From Ruminococcus hominis (GTDB lineage Bacteria > Bacillota > Clostridia > Lachnospirales > Lachnospiraceae), in assembly GCF_014287355.1 (NCBI RefSeq), contig NZ_JACOPE010000001.1, forward strand, positions 620,001 through 684,000: DNA of 64,000 nt, in the 5' to 3' direction. The translations under genes were made by a program, and so were the position numbers. The notes under the pieces are model-generated. The model made no database searches. It was not told the origin of the DNA and saw nothing but the letters and a program-made list of their open reading frames with translations. Shown piece by piece: positions 52,184 through 62,055 of this stretch; the first letter of the stretch is position 1, and every line of letters begins with the position of its first letter.

Positions 52184-52210
52184 TATTTGACGAAAATTTT
52201 CGAAAATATT
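52184..52210. promoter_or_regulatory. Candidate RpiR operator before the ROK kinase gene
   Basis: CGAAAATTTTCG (52192-52203) is a perfect 12-bp palindrome flanked by ATATTT and AAATAT. Its core resembles GAAAATATTTTC at 45799-45810 upstream of the lyase gene. It lies in the 61-bp gap between nanE and the kinase. Confidence 0.4.
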
Positions 52211-52236
52211 GGACTGTATCGTAAATAGGAGTTAAA

Positions 52237-53136
52237 ATGAAATTAGTAGTACTAGATATTGGCGGAACTTCTATAAAATATGCGAAATATGAAGATGGAA
52301 TACTAAAGAATTTTTCGGAACGTTCGACAGATGCAAAAAAAAGTGGGGCATATGTGGTACAGAATGCTGTCGAGATTATCCAATCATTAAAACCGTTTGA
52401 CGGAATTGGAATCAGTACAGCGGGACAGGTGGATTCTGCCAGCGGCTGTATCCGTTATGCAAATGAAAATATACCAGGATATACCGGTATGAAAATAAGA
52501 GAAATTCTGGAAAATGAGTTTGGGGTTCCAACAGCAGTAGAAAATGATGTGAATGCTGCAGCTCTCGGAGAAGGATACTTCGGTGCGGCGAAAGGAATGT
52601 CGGAATATCTATGTCTGACATATGGAACCGGAGTTGGAGGCGCCGTTGTAATCGACGGAAAGATATTTAAAGGATTTGCAGGATCAGCAGGAGAGTTTGG
52701 GAGCATGATCATTCATGGAGAGGAAGTTCGTCAGGGCGTTCGGATCAGTGGATGCTATGAAGATTATGCATCAACAAGTGCTCTTGTTCGAAGAGTTTCA
52801 AAAGAGGCAGTACAAGTTGCAAACGGCAGAGAGGTGTTTGAACATATTGATATGCCGGAAGTGAAGAGGGTAGTAGATGATTGGATACAGGAGATAGCAC
52901 ATGGACTGGTAACGTTGATTCATGTTTTTAATCCAAGAAGCGTGATTATTGGTGGTGGTGTTATGGTACAGGAATATGTTGCTGAATCAGTACGAACTGT
53001 TGTAAGTGAGCGAATTATGCCGAGTTTCAGAGATGTAGAGATTTCGGTGGCGAGTCTTGGAAATAAGGCCGGGCTTTGGGGAGCAGTTTATATTGCAGAA
53101 CAGAAACTGAAAATACCGGAAACTACAATTCTGTAA
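52237..53136 (+). CDS. nanK: ROK family kinase (N-acetylmannosamine kinase)
   Basis: A 299-residue ROK sugar kinase. The ATP-binding DIGGTSIKYAKYE is at the N-terminus, the catalytic Asp is in AVENDVNAAALGEG, and the second ATP site is in IGGGVMVQE. The Cys-rich zinc motif of many ROK proteins is reduced (GVRISGCYED). In the nan cluster it should phosphorylate ManNAc for NanE. A broader hexosamine specificity is possible. Confidence 0.85.
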   Translation: MKLVVLDIGGTSIKYAKYEDGILKNFSERSTDAKKSGAYVVQNAVEIIQSLKPFDGIGISTAGQVDSASGCIRYANENIPGYTGMKIREILENEFGVPTAVENDVNAAALGEGYFGAAKGMSEYLCLTYGTGVGGAVVIDGKIFKGFAGSAGEFGSMIIHGEEVRQGVRISGCYEDYASTSALVRRVSKEAVQVANGREVFEHIDMPEVKRVVDDWIQEIAHGLVTLIHVFNPRSVIIGGGVMVQEYVAESVRTVVSERIMPSFRDVEISVASLGNKAGLWGAVYIAEQKLKIPETTIL

Positions 53137-53153
53137 GCTCAGAAGGGAGGATT

Positions 53154-54017
53154 ATGAATCAAGATAATTTTATAACACAGATACGTTTGGAGTATCAGTA
53201 TTTGACAAAGGCAGAAAAAAAGGTAGCAGATTACATTTTAGAGAATGCACAGGAGGTACTTTTTATGTCCATTACAGATCTTGCGGCAGCCTGCAAGGTC
53301 GGAGAGACGACTGTGTTTCGATTTTGTAAAAGTATGAAGTTACAAGGTTATCAGGAATTCAGAATCCAGTTATCTTTAAGTATGCAGAACGAAGAAGAAA
53401 AAAGTGAACAAGAGACATTAAACGGAAATATTGGAATGGAAGATTCTTTTTCGATGATGGTTCAAAAATTATTAAATTCAAATATGAGTGTATTGATGGA
53501 AACGAATGCACTGCTTAACGAAGATACTATTGAGGCATTAGTCGATAAGATGATAAGTGCAAAACGGATTTTCTTCTTCGGTGTTGGTGCAAGTCAGGTG
53601 ATGGCGATGTCTTTCACAAATAAGTTCTTGCGTATTTCCAACAAGGTGTACTGCTTTACAGATTCACATATGCAGACGATGGTGGCATCTACACTCGAGC
53701 CAGATGATGTTGCAATTGTGGTGTCCTATTCAGGATCCACAAAGGATTCTCTTCTTTTTGCAAAACTGGCGAAGAGCAAAGGAGCGTATGTAGCAGGAAT
53801 TACCAAACATAAAAAGTCACCACTGACGAATTATGTTGATGTTGTTCTGCTTTGTGGTGCGAATGAAGGACCACTGCAAGGTGGCTCAACGACAGCAGTA
53901 ATGAGTCAGATGTTTATTATGGATGTGCTATACATAGAATTTTATCGTAAGACATACGATGATAGTTACGAAAACAATCAAAAAACATCTCAGTCAATTA
54001 TCGATAAGATGTATTAG
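53154..54017 (+). CDS. RpiR family transcriptional regulator
   Basis: A 287-residue regulator starting at ATG 53154 with GGGAGG upstream. The N-terminal RpiR helix-turn-helix includes LTKAEKKVADYILENAQEVL and CKVGETTVFRFCKSM. The C-terminal SIS domain (VDKMISAKRIFFFGVGASQV ... SYSGSTKDS) binds phosphosugars. RpiR-type NanR proteins sense ManNAc-6-P or GlcNAc-6-P. It closes the cluster and is followed by a terminator. Confidence 0.9.
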   Translation: MNQDNFITQIRLEYQYLTKAEKKVADYILENAQEVLFMSITDLAAACKVGETTVFRFCKSMKLQGYQEFRIQLSLSMQNEEEKSEQETLNGNIGMEDSFSMMVQKLLNSNMSVLMETNALLNEDTIEALVDKMISAKRIFFFGVGASQVMAMSFTNKFLRISNKVYCFTDSHMQTMVASTLEPDDVAIVVSYSGSTKDSLLFAKLAKSKGAYVAGITKHKKSPLTNYVDVVLLCGANEGPLQGGSTTAVMSQMFIMDVLYIEFYRKTYDDSYENNQKTSQSIIDKMY

Positions 54018-54040
54018 ATCGATTGGGAAAAGAGCAAAAG

Positions 54041-54081
54041 ATACCTCAGGCATAGACAAACATATGGTGAGGTGTTTTTTG
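54041..54081 (+). terminator. Terminator of the nan cluster
   Basis: ATACCTCA (54041-54048) pairs with TGAGGTGT (54068-54075), followed by six Ts. It separates the nan genes from the lactate dehydrogenase operon. Confidence 0.8.
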
Positions 54082-54124
54082 TATACCCAAAAAGCAGGTA
54101 AAAGTGTAGTGTAGGAGGAAAAAC

Positions 54125-54913
54125 ATGAAAATTCTTGTTTGTATTAAGCAGGTTCCGGGAACAACAATGGTTGAAGTGGATGAGGAAACCGGAGTTTTGA
54201 AACGGGATGGAGTAGAATCAAAAATGAATCCGTTTGATTTGTTTGCGATTGAACAAGCATTATCACTTCGGGAGATGTATGGAGGAAACGTTGATGTGAT
54301 TTCTATGGGGCCCGGGCAGGCCGCAGCAGTGTTAAAAGAGGCAGTTTATATGGGGGCTGACAAAGGAATTCTAATCAGTGATCGCAGTTTTGCAGGGGCC
54401 GATGTTGTTGCAACGAGTTATACGTTAAGCCAAGGAGTTCAAAAGGCAGGTCAATATGATTTGATTATCTGCGGAAAACAGACAACAGATGGGGATACTG
54501 CACAAGTTGGACCAGAGATGGCAGAATGTCTGCATATGGTGCATGTGGCAAATGTAGAACAAGTAGTTGCAGTAGAGAAAAATGATATTATTGTTTTAGA
54601 AAATCAAGAGAATTACCAAAGAGAACTACGGTTGGCAATGCCGTGTCTTTTGACAATTGAGAAGGATGCGAATACTCCGAGACTTCCATCATATAAAAGA
54701 AAATTGGAAAAAAGAGAATTGGAAATAGAGACAATTACACTTGCTGATTTCGCAGATAAGGATAAAAAGCATTATGGTTTGGCGGGGTCTCCAACTCAGG
54801 TAGAACGCATTTTTCCACCGGAAAAAAATATGTCGAGTCAACGTTATGAAGGTGATGCGTCAGAATTAGGGAATGTATTGTTTGGATTACTTCATGAGAA
54901 AAAATTTGTGTAA
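54125..54913 (+). CDS. Electron transfer flavoprotein beta subunit (lactate dehydrogenase type)
   Basis: A 262-residue EtfB. It has the opening KILVCIKQVPGTTMVEVDEE and the EtfB adenine/FAD signature region (ICGKQTTDGDTAQVGPEMAE). Together with the next two genes it forms an LctBCD-type complex that oxidises lactate with NAD while consuming reduced ferredoxin. AGGAGG precedes the ATG. Confidence 0.92.
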   Translation: MKILVCIKQVPGTTMVEVDEETGVLKRDGVESKMNPFDLFAIEQALSLREMYGGNVDVISMGPGQAAAVLKEAVYMGADKGILISDRSFAGADVVATSYTLSQGVQKAGQYDLIICGKQTTDGDTAQVGPEMAECLHMVHVANVEQVVAVEKNDIIVLENQENYQRELRLAMPCLLTIEKDANTPRLPSYKRKLEKRELEIETITLADFADKDKKHYGLAGSPTQVERIFPPEKNMSSQRYEGDASELGNVLFGLLHEKKFV

Positions 54914-54975
54914 GAATTTGTTGGGGCTACGCATTTATTGCGTTGAACATAACGAAATGTGATGGAGGAAATGAA

Positions 54976-56169
54976 ATGGGATTTTTAAAAGTTCATCAAG
55001 AGTCAGTAACTCCTGAAATTGCAGAAAAAATGTGTGAGATTTGTCCGTTCCATGCGATTTCTTATAACGAAGGAAAATTGGAAATCGGTGCAGGATGTAA
55101 AATGTGTAAGTTATGTGTAAAGAACGGAGTCTCAGGAGTTGTAACTTATGAAGAAGAGGAAGTAGAAGAAATAGATAAAAGTCTTTGGAATGGGATTGCT
55201 GTATTTGCAGAATGGGAAGATGGGAAGATACATCCGGTTGTGTATGAACTGCTAGGAAAAGCAAGAGAACTAGCGAAGGTAAATGCGCATCCTGTATATG
55301 CATTGTTAGTTGGGTGTGGGCTAGAAGATGCAACAGAAGAATTGAGACATTATGGAGTAGACTGTGTATATTGTTATGATGCAGAACTGTTGCAAGAATA
55401 TCAAGTTGATTCTTATGCAAATGTGGTGGGGGATTTTGTGGAAAAAGTTCATCCTTCCGTGATGATGTTTGGTGCTACGGTGAAGGGACGTTCACTTGCT
55501 CCGAGAGCAGCGGCAAGATTTCATACAGGATTAACAGCTGATTGTACGGTGTTGGAAATGAAGGATAATACAGATCTTGTACAGATTCGACCAGCATTTG
55601 GCGGAAATATTATGGCGCAGATTATTACCCCGAATTCTCGGCCACAGTTTTGTACAGTGCGGTATAAAGTGTTTTCGGCACCCAAAAGAACAGATGAGGT
55701 GTCAGGACACATTGAAAAAATGGTATTGACTGAAGAAAAGATGCAGTCAAAGGTTCAGTTGGAGAAGAAAATCGAAAAGCCAAAGACGATTGATATTGCG
55801 GAAGCAGACGTAATTGTAGCTGTTGGAAGAGGTTTGCAAAGTCAGAATGATTTGACACTGGTTCAGGAATTTGCAGATAAATTGGGGGCGCAGATGGCGT
55901 GTACTCGTCCGTTAATTGAAGCGGGGTGGTTTGATCCCAAGAGACAGATTGGCCTGAGTGGAAGAACTGTAAAGCCAAAATTGATTATCACAATTGGCAT
56001 TTCTGGATCAGTACAGTTTGTTGCGGGAATGAAAGGTGCAGAGTGTATCGTTGCAATTAATCAGGATAAAAATGCAAGTATATTTGATGTAGCGCATTAT
56101 TGTTTTGTGGGAGACTTATATGAGATTCTTCCGCAGCTTTTAGCACAGCTGAAAGGAGGTACAAAATGA
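54976..56169 (+). CDS. Electron transfer flavoprotein alpha subunit with N-terminal ferredoxin domain
   Basis: A 397-residue EtfA. Residues about 18-50 hold a cysteine-rich ferredoxin-like module ([11 protein letters not shown] and [12 protein letters not shown]), as in Acetobacterium LctC, which lets ferredoxin dock for electron confurcation. The C-terminal FAD domain has [20 protein letters not shown] and [16 protein letters not shown] start it at ATG 54976 with GGAGGA upstream. The stop codon overlaps the next gene's ATG. Confidence 0.92.
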   Translation: MGFLKVHQESVTPEIAEKMCEICPFHAISYNEGKLEIGAGCKMCKLCVKNGVSGVVTYEEEEVEEIDKSLWNGIAVFAEWEDGKIHPVVYELLGKARELAKVNAHPVYALLVGCGLEDATEELRHYGVDCVYCYDAELLQEYQVDSYANVVGDFVEKVHPSVMMFGATVKGRSLAPRAAARFHTGLTADCTVLEMKDNTDLVQIRPAFGGNIMAQIITPNSRPQFCTVRYKVFSAPKRTDEVSGHIEKMVLTEEKMQSKVQLEKKIEKPKTIDIAEADVIVAVGRGLQSQNDLTLVQEFADKLGAQMACTRPLIEAGWFDPKRQIGLSGRTVKPKLIITIGISGSVQFVAGMKGAECIVAINQDKNASIFDVAHYCFVGDLYEILPQLLAQLKGGTK

Positions 56170-57560
56170 GTCTGACAAATGAACAGCTATCCTTTTTAAA
56201 AAAAATAGTAGATTCTTCTCGTGTATGGATTGGAGAAGAAATAGGTGAAGACTATAGTCATGATGAATTGGGGGGAGTATCAGGATATCCGGATATTCTG
56301 ATTAAGGTATTGTCTACAGAGGAAATTGCCGCGATTATGAAATATGCATATGAACAGGAGATTCCGGTTGTGGTGAGAGGATCAGGAACAGGTCTGGTTG
56401 GTGCAGCAGTTGCTATTAAAGGTGGAATTATGTTGGAAACAACGATGATGAATCATATTCTGGAATTGGATGAAGAGAATCTGACTGTTACAGTTGAACC
56501 AGGTGTTCTTTTAATGGAATTGGCCAAATATGCAGAAGATCATCAGTTTTTGTATCCACCAGATCCAGGAGAAAAATCCGCAACTATTGGTGGGAATGTA
56601 AGTACGAATGCAGGAGGTATGCGAGCAGTAAAGTATGGTGTTACAAGGGATTATGTCCGTGGAATGACAGTGGTACTACCAAATGGAACAATTGAACATC
56701 TGGGAGGAAAAATCGTAAAGAACAGTTCGGGGTATAGTCTGAAAGATCTGTTAATAGGATCTGAAGGAACACTTGCTATTATTACAGAGTTGATTTTGAA
56801 GTTAGTTCCGTTGCCGGAGAAAAGTGTTAGCCTGTTAATTCCATACGCAAAAATGGAAGATGCAATTGGGGCGGTACCGGAAATTATTCGATTGAAATCC
56901 AGTCCAACAGCGATTGAATTTATGGAACGAGAGGTAATCTGTTTCGCAGAGGAATTTCTTGGAAAGAAATTCCCAGATACAAAAAATCCGGCATATTTAT
57001 TGTTGACATTTGATGGAAATTCAGAAGCCCAAGTAGAAAGAGAGTATGATAAAGTTGCTGGATATTGTCTGGAACACGGCGCTTTAGATGTTTTTTTGGT
57101 GGATACTCCAGAACGAAAAGATGCAGTTTGGTCCGCAAGAGGGGCATTTTTGGAAGCAATTAAAGCATCAACGACAGAAATGGATGAATGTGATGTTGTT
57201 GTTCCGAGAAATCGAATTGCTGAGTTTATCAGGTATACACATGAACTTGCAATGAAGTATGATATTCGAATTCCAAGTTTTGGACATGCAGGTGATGGAA
57301 ATCTGCATATATACATATGCAGGGATAAATTAGATGAACAAGTCTGGAAAGAAAAACTGGAAAAGGTTTTTGAAGAGATGTATGAAAAGGCTGCGGAAGT
57401 TGGTGGTGCTGTTTCAGGTGAACATGGAATTGGATTTGCAAAAAAAGAATATTTGAGAGAGCAGATTGGAGAAGAACAGATAAGGATTATGCGTGGAATA
57501 AAACAAGTATTTGATCCGAAAGGTCTGTTGAATCCGGGAAAAGTGATTAGTGGAGAATAG
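56166..57560 (+). CDS. FAD-dependent D-lactate dehydrogenase subunit (GlcD/LctD type)
   Basis: A 464-residue FAD-linked oxidase. The FAD-binding PCMH domain shows [14 protein letters not shown] and [18 protein letters not shown]. The C-terminal domain has [16 protein letters not shown] and [14 protein letters not shown], the active-site and metal residues of D-lactate/glycolate dehydrogenases. An ATGA overlap with the Etf alpha gene shows coupled translation. No lactate permease is seen next to it, which differs from the usual operon. Confidence 0.9.
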   Translation: MSLTNEQLSFLKKIVDSSRVWIGEEIGEDYSHDELGGVSGYPDILIKVLSTEEIAAIMKYAYEQEIPVVVRGSGTGLVGAAVAIKGGIMLETTMMNHILELDEENLTVTVEPGVLLMELAKYAEDHQFLYPPDPGEKSATIGGNVSTNAGGMRAVKYGVTRDYVRGMTVVLPNGTIEHLGGKIVKNSSGYSLKDLLIGSEGTLAIITELILKLVPLPEKSVSLLIPYAKMEDAIGAVPEIIRLKSSPTAIEFMEREVICFAEEFLGKKFPDTKNPAYLLLTFDGNSEAQVEREYDKVAGYCLEHGALDVFLVDTPERKDAVWSARGAFLEAIKASTTEMDECDVVVPRNRIAEFIRYTHELAMKYDIRIPSFGHAGDGNLHIYICRDKLDEQVWKEKLEKVFEEMYEKAAEVGGAVSGEHGIGFAKKEYLREQIGEEQIRIMRGIKQVFDPKGLLNPGKVISGE

Positions 57561-57671
57561 ATTACGCCGCATCTTCGCCGTTTCCCCAAGGTGTTCTTGT
57601 TGTGTGGATTCCTACTGTCTTGGATAACGTAGTGTGTCTAAGACATAGAAATCCCCACAATTGCTAATACA

Positions 57672-58511
57672 TTAAAAAGACACAATTGGAAAAGAAATTC
57701 GGGTGATGTAGTTCGTTTCGTCATCCACGGCCAGTTCATCAAATATGGCTTCTTTATAGCAGAATTCTCCTGGTGTGAGACCATTGCTTTCAAGAAAGGC
57801 GAACAATGCATGGTACGCCAGAGAAGCGTCATAATAATCCCCTTTTAAATAGCAGACAGCATAAGTGCCCGCCGGTTTGATCATACAGGAATGATGTTCC
57901 GATGGGAATGCGATTTTTGTGAAGAAATAGAGATAAGTATCCGGGAGATTGTGGCGGGCTGCATTGACTGAGATAATGGCACCATAAGGATGCTCCGTGG
58001 TCAAGTCCTCGTGGCAGCAGTAGCTGATATGCTGGCACAGTGCCGGAAAGAGTTCCGTGTTGTCGCTGGAATTCAGAGCCGGGCTTGTGATCAGATATTC
58101 TTCCGGACAGCTCTCCAGTGTCACAGATGAGACAGTTCCGTCAAATTCAAGGCGTTCGCCAATCTCAAGTAATTCCAGTTTTGTCTGGATGACCTGTTCG
58201 ATTCGTTTCAGATGCTTCAGTTCCAGTCGTACTTTTTCCTGCTGTTCCAACAATAATTGTTTCAGATTTTCAGGATCTTTGGAATCAATGTATTGTTTGA
58301 TCTCTTTCAGAGGCATTCCAATGTCTTTCAGACATGTGATTGTAAAAAATACATCACATTGGCTTTTTGTGTAATATCGGTATCCCTTGTCGTCAGTCAG
58401 AACTGGTGAGAACAGACCGATTTCATCGTAATGGAACAAAGTTCGTTTATTTGTATTGCATAATTTTGCAAAATTCCCGGTTTTTATACATGGTTTGTTT
58501 AATTTCCGCAT
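57672..58511 (-). CDS. MerR family regulator with GyrI-like effector domain (BmrR type)
   Basis: A 279-residue protein. The MerR helix-turn-helix is at residues about 9-40 (KTGNFAKLCNTNKRTLFHYD, ending in IGLFSP). A coiled coil (about 80-115) and a GyrI-like ligand-binding domain follow. BmrR-type proteins sense lipophilic compounds. It diverges from the aminotransferase gene, whose promoter has the 19-bp spacer and central palindrome that MerR proteins bind and twist. Confidence 0.9.
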   Translation of the reverse strand: MRKLNKPCIKTGNFAKLCNTNKRTLFHYDEIGLFSPVLTDDKGYRYYTKSQCDVFFTITCLKDIGMPLKEIKQYIDSKDPENLKQLLLEQQEKVRLELKHLKRIEQVIQTKLELLEIGERLEFDGTVSSVTLESCPEEYLITSPALNSSDNTELFPALCQHISYCCHEDLTTEHPYGAIISVNAARHNLPDTYLYFFTKIAFPSEHHSCMIKPAGTYAVCYLKGDYYDASLAYHALFAFLESNGLTPGEFCYKEAIFDELAVDDETNYITRISFPIVSF

Positions 58512-58529
58512 ATTTATTCGCTTATCCTA

Positions 58530-58560
58530 TTGACTATACCGTAACGGTATACTTTATTAT
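58530..58560 (+). promoter_or_regulatory. MerR-type promoter with 19-bp spacer
   Basis: TTGACT (58530-58535) and TATTAT (58555-58560) are separated by 19 bp instead of 17. The spacer holds the inverted repeat TATACCGT-A-ACGGTATA (58534-58550). This is the classic MerR-activated arrangement and reads toward the aminotransferase gene. Confidence 0.85.
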
Positions 58561-58654
58561 AGTTGCCGATTTATGGTAAATCAATACAGAAAAAAAACAA
58601 AAGAGAGTATGACGGTTCCGTTTGCAGGGAATCGCGAAGAGAGGAGGTAATATT

Positions 58655-59833
58655 ATGCCAGGATTAAGTGACAGAGTTCAAACATTTACAGATTCCGCCA
58701 TCCGCAGAATGACAAGAATCAGCGACGAATATGGAGCAATCAATTTATCGCAGGGATTTCCGGATTTTGATCCGCCGAAGGAGATTATGGATGCACTTGC
58801 GAAAGCTGCATATGCAGGACCACATCAATATTCCGTGACATTTGGTGCGGAGAATTTCAGAGAGGCACTTGCAAGAAAGCAGGGGGGAGCAATCGGAAGA
58901 GAGATTGACCCGGAGAAAGAAATCGTAGTGACTTGTGGTGGAACAGAGGCGATGATGTGTGCGATGATGACAATCTGTAATCCGGGGGACAAGGTGATGG
59001 TATTCTCTCCGTTTTATGAGAACTACGGAGCGGATGCGATTCTTTCCGGAGCAGAGCCAATCTACATTCCACTCGTACCGCCGGAGTATGGATTTGATAT
59101 CCGTTTGGTGGAAGAAGGCTTTCGTCAGGGGGCGAAGGCAATCATTGTCTGTAACCCGTCCAATCCGTGCGGAAAGGTGTTTACAGAAGAAGAATTAACT
59201 GCAATCGGAGAGCTTGCGGTGAAATACGATGGATTTGTTGTGACGGATGAAGTATATGAGCATATGGTGTATGCACCGAATCATCACACTTGCATGGCAT
59301 CCCTGCCGGGAATGTATGAGCATACGATTACATGTAATTCTCTTTCCAAAACATATTCCATCACCGGCTGGAGACTTGGTTATCTGATCGGACCGGAAGA
59401 AGTGATTGAGGCAGCGAAGAAGGTACATGATTTCCTGACTGTCGGAGCGGCAGCACCATTGCAGGAAGCAGCTGTGACAGGATTGAATTTCCCTCAGTCA
59501 TACTATGATGATCTGCTGGAGCTTTACACGGAAAAGCGTGCGTATTTCCTTGATGGGCTGGATCGGATCGGTCTGAAGCACAATGTTCCGCAGGGAACTT
59601 ATTTTGTGATGATCGACATTCAGGAATATCTCAATCTGCCACAGTTTGCAGGATATACAGATCTGGAATTCTGTGAATGGATGATTCGGAATATCGGAGT
59701 GGCAGCAGTTCCGGGATCCAGTTTCTTCAAAGAAGAAGTAAACAACTTGATCCGACTGCATTTTGCGAGAGAAAAATCGACGATGGATGAGGCACTGAAC
59801 CGTTTGGCGAAGTTACAGGAGCTAGTGAAATAA
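58655..59833 (+). CDS. Class I/II pyridoxal-phosphate aminotransferase
   Basis: A 392-residue aminotransferase. The PLP lysine is Lys232 in SLSKTYSITGWRLGY; INLSQGFPDFDPP, CNPSNPCGKVF and DEVYEH are typical of the aspartate/kynurenine aminotransferase group. The ATG at 58655 has AGGAGG at 58642-58647. It appears to be under the MerR-type promoter at 58530. Its substrate is not clear; MerR control of such a gene is unusual. The stop codon overlaps the start of a decayed alcohol dehydrogenase. Confidence 0.9.
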   Translation: MPGLSDRVQTFTDSAIRRMTRISDEYGAINLSQGFPDFDPPKEIMDALAKAAYAGPHQYSVTFGAENFREALARKQGGAIGREIDPEKEIVVTCGGTEAMMCAMMTICNPGDKVMVFSPFYENYGADAILSGAEPIYIPLVPPEYGFDIRLVEEGFRQGAKAIIVCNPSNPCGKVFTEEELTAIGELAVKYDGFVVTDEVYEHMVYAPNHHTCMASLPGMYEHTITCNSLSKTYSITGWRLGYLIGPEEVIEAAKKVHDFLTVGAAAPLQEAAVTGLNFPQSYYDDLLELYTEKRAYFLDGLDRIGLKHNVPQGTYFVMIDIQEYLNLPQFAGYTDLEFCEWMIRNIGVAAVPGSSFFKEEVNNLIRLHFAREKSTMDEALNRLAKLQELVK

Positions 59834-60345
59834 TGAATACAGAAAGTATTTATTTTTGCAATTACTCGATTGGAGAGCATGCATATGACAATGTAACGAA
59901 TGTGTGTGCAAGATACGGAAAGCGGATCCTTCTGTTTGGCGGCGTGAAAGCGTTGTGTGCAGGAAAGGCGCGATTGGAGGCTGCAATAGAAGGAAGCGAA
60001 TACGCGATCGTGGATATTGTGCTGTTTGAACAGGAGTGTACTTATGAAAAAATACATCGCCTTGCACAGCGGGCGAAAGAAGTGCAGGCGGATATGATCT
60101 TTGGAATGGGAGGCGGCAAAGCACTGGATACTGCAAAAGGTGCCGGATCAGTATCTGCAGGCGGGAATGGGAGATACGATCGGAAAATATTTCGAATGTC
60201 ATTTTGTCGTTCGAGTGGATCAACTGACATACAGTTCAGCACTTGGCCGTGAAATCAGCAATATGTGTTATGCGCCGTTGCTGGAGTACGGGGAACAGGC
60301 ATTGGCAGATTCTGTTGATCGTACTCTTTGCGAACCTGGTGCTGT
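59833..60345 (+). pseudogene. Decayed iron-containing alcohol dehydrogenase
   Basis: The first frame (from ATG 59833) reads normally through MIFGMGGGKALDTAKGAG, the NAD site. It then shifts, and another frame continues as LQAGMGDTIGKYFECHF and YSSALGREISNMCYAPLLEYGEQAL, a later part of the same family. About 80-100 residues between them and the C-terminal part with most metal ligands are missing. The intact gene would have been translationally coupled to the aminotransferase (overlap at 59833). Confidence 0.8.
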
Positions 60346-60380
60346 AAAAAGTGGAAAACAGAGGAAATGTGGAAACTATC

Positions 60381-60409
60381 TTGACAAAGCTCCTCAAATC
60401 GGTTAGGCT
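60381..60409 (+). promoter_or_regulatory. Candidate promoter of tyrS
   Basis: TTGACA (60381-60386), a 17-bp spacer and TAGGCT (60404-60409). The -10 is weak, but the position suits the T-box leader that follows. Confidence 0.5.
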
Positions 60410-60415
60410 TGTAAA

Positions 60416-60726
60416 CAGATGAAAAATCAAAAGGCTTTGAAAAGAAAAAGTAGCAATCTTTACACCCATACAGAAAGCAGCCGGCAGATGAGAGGCGCAT
60501 GAAGGAATGGATTGTGAATACCTCTTGGAGCTGCACACCGAACGGGTCCTGATCGGATGCAAGTAGGCTGTGACGGATCGGCAGACGTTAACATGCCACG
60601 GCAATCAATGTTTTTTAGAAACGGCAGTTGCTGTTGAGGCAGCAGATGTGAATCTGTTGTGAATAAAGGTGGTACCACGGGAATGATATCTCGTCCTTAC
60701 GAAATTGTAGGGGCGGGATTTTTTTA
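60416..60726 (+). ncRNA. T-box leader of tyrS
   Basis: The conserved T-box core AAAGGTGGTACCACGG is at 60665-60680. A terminator stem ATCTCGTCCTTAC / GTAGGGGCGGGAT (60688-60720, several G-U pairs) with seven Ts follows. In the Stem I region GTGAATACC offers TAC (60519-60521) as a tyrosine specifier, matching the tyrS gene downstream. Uncharged tRNA-Tyr should stabilise the antiterminator and turn the gene on. Confidence 0.9.
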
Positions 60727-60811
60727 TTGCTAAGATTTGACAAAAAGAGATAACTTGTCCCTTCGCACAGTATATTTCAAAAAGAAAAACAAGAAGAAAA
60801 GGAGAACAAAC

Positions 60812-62035
60812 ATGACACTTTACGAAGAATTACAAGCACGTGGCCTGATCGCACAGGTTACAGACGAAGAACTGATTGCAGATTTGATCAACAACGGAAA
60901 GGCAACATTTTACATCGGATTTGACCCAACGGCAGACAGCCTTCATGTCGGACATTTCATGGCATTATGTCTGATGAAACGTCTGCAGATGGCAGGAAAC
61001 AAACCAATCGCATTGATTGGTGGCGGTACAGCTATGATCGGTGATCCATCAGGAAGATCTGATATGCGTCAGATGATGACACCGGAGCAGATTCAGCATA
61101 ACTGTGACTGTTTCAAAGAGCAGATGAGTAAATTCATTGATTTCTCAGAAGGTAAGGCATTGATGGTAAATAATGCTGACTGGCTGATGGATTTGAATTA
61201 CATCGAAGTACTCCGCGAAGTAGGTGCACATTTCAGCGTAAACCGTATGCTTTCACATGAGTGTTACAAACAGCGTATGGAAAGAGGACTTACATTCCTT
61301 GAATTTAACTACATGATCATGCAGAGCTACGATTTCTATGAGTTATTCCAGAATTACGGATGTAACCTACAGTTCGGTGGAGATGACCAGTGGGCAAACA
61401 TGCTCGGTGGTACAGAGCTGATTCGTCGTAAACTTGGTAAAGATGCAAGTGCTATGACAATCACACTGCTTCTGAACTCAGAAGGTAAAAAGATGGGAAA
61501 AACACAGTCAGGTGCTGTTTGGCTTGATCCAAACAAAACATCTCCATTCGATTTCTACCAGTATTGGAGAAATGTAGCGGATGCTGATGTACTTAAATGT
61601 ATCCGTATGTTGACATTCCTTCCGTTAGAGCAGATTGATGAAATGGATTCATGGGAAGGAAGCCAGTTGAACAAAGCAAAAGAAATCCTTGCATTTGAAT
61701 TAACAAAACTCGTTCATGGTGAAGAAGAAGCAGTTCGTGCACAGGAAAGCGCCCGTGCATTATTCAGCCAGGGAAATGCAGCTGATATGCCAACAGCAGA
61801 ATTAACAGAAGAAGATTTGACAGAAGGAACAATTGATATTCTTACATTGCTTGCTAAGAGTGGACTTGTATCTTCAAAATCAGAAGCAAGACGTGCTGTA
61901 CAGCAGGGCGGAGTTGCAGTAGATGGTGAGAAAGTGACAGATATCTATGCGACAATTGAAAAAGATAAATTTGCAGGAGAAGGAATTGTCCTGAAAAAAG
62001 GAAAGAAAAATTTCCGTAAAGTAGTTGTGAAATAG
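60812..62035 (+). CDS. tyrS: Tyrosyl-tRNA synthetase
   Basis: A 407-residue class I synthetase. The HIGH-type motif is HVGH (45-48), the KMSKS-type motif is KKMGK (226-230), and [12 protein letters not shown] is the TyrRS-specific block. A C-terminal S4 RNA-binding domain covers about 340-405. The start at ATG 60812 has AAGGAGA upstream. Expression is controlled by the T-box leader. It is followed by the 108-bp palindrome. Confidence 0.97.
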   Translation: MTLYEELQARGLIAQVTDEELIADLINNGKATFYIGFDPTADSLHVGHFMALCLMKRLQMAGNKPIALIGGGTAMIGDPSGRSDMRQMMTPEQIQHNCDCFKEQMSKFIDFSEGKALMVNNADWLMDLNYIEVLREVGAHFSVNRMLSHECYKQRMERGLTFLEFNYMIMQSYDFYELFQNYGCNLQFGGDDQWANMLGGTELIRRKLGKDASAMTITLLLNSEGKKMGKTQSGAVWLDPNKTSPFDFYQYWRNVADADVLKCIRMLTFLPLEQIDEMDSWEGSQLNKAKEILAFELTKLVHGEEEAVRAQESARALFSQGNAADMPTAELTEEDLTEGTIDILTLLAKSGLVSSKSEARRAVQQGGVAVDGEKVTDIYATIEKDKFAGEGIVLKKGKKNFRKVVVK

Positions 62036-62055
62036 AACTAGTGCCAAACGGGGGC

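Noticed and set aside
54935..55420. A 161-codon minus-strand frame rich in Leu and His
   Set aside because: It is the mirror of the EtfA coding sequence; its composition is what antisense reading of Glu/Lys-rich codons gives.
56651..57589. A 312-codon open frame on the minus strand
   Set aside because: It lies wholly antisense to the well-supported lactate dehydrogenase subunit, has a Ser/Ile-rich composition without any motif, and lacks a ribosome-binding site.
59620..60223. Two overlapping minus-strand frames of 133-145 codons
   Set aside because: Both are antisense to the aminotransferase end and the decayed alcohol dehydrogenase, with no recognisable domain.
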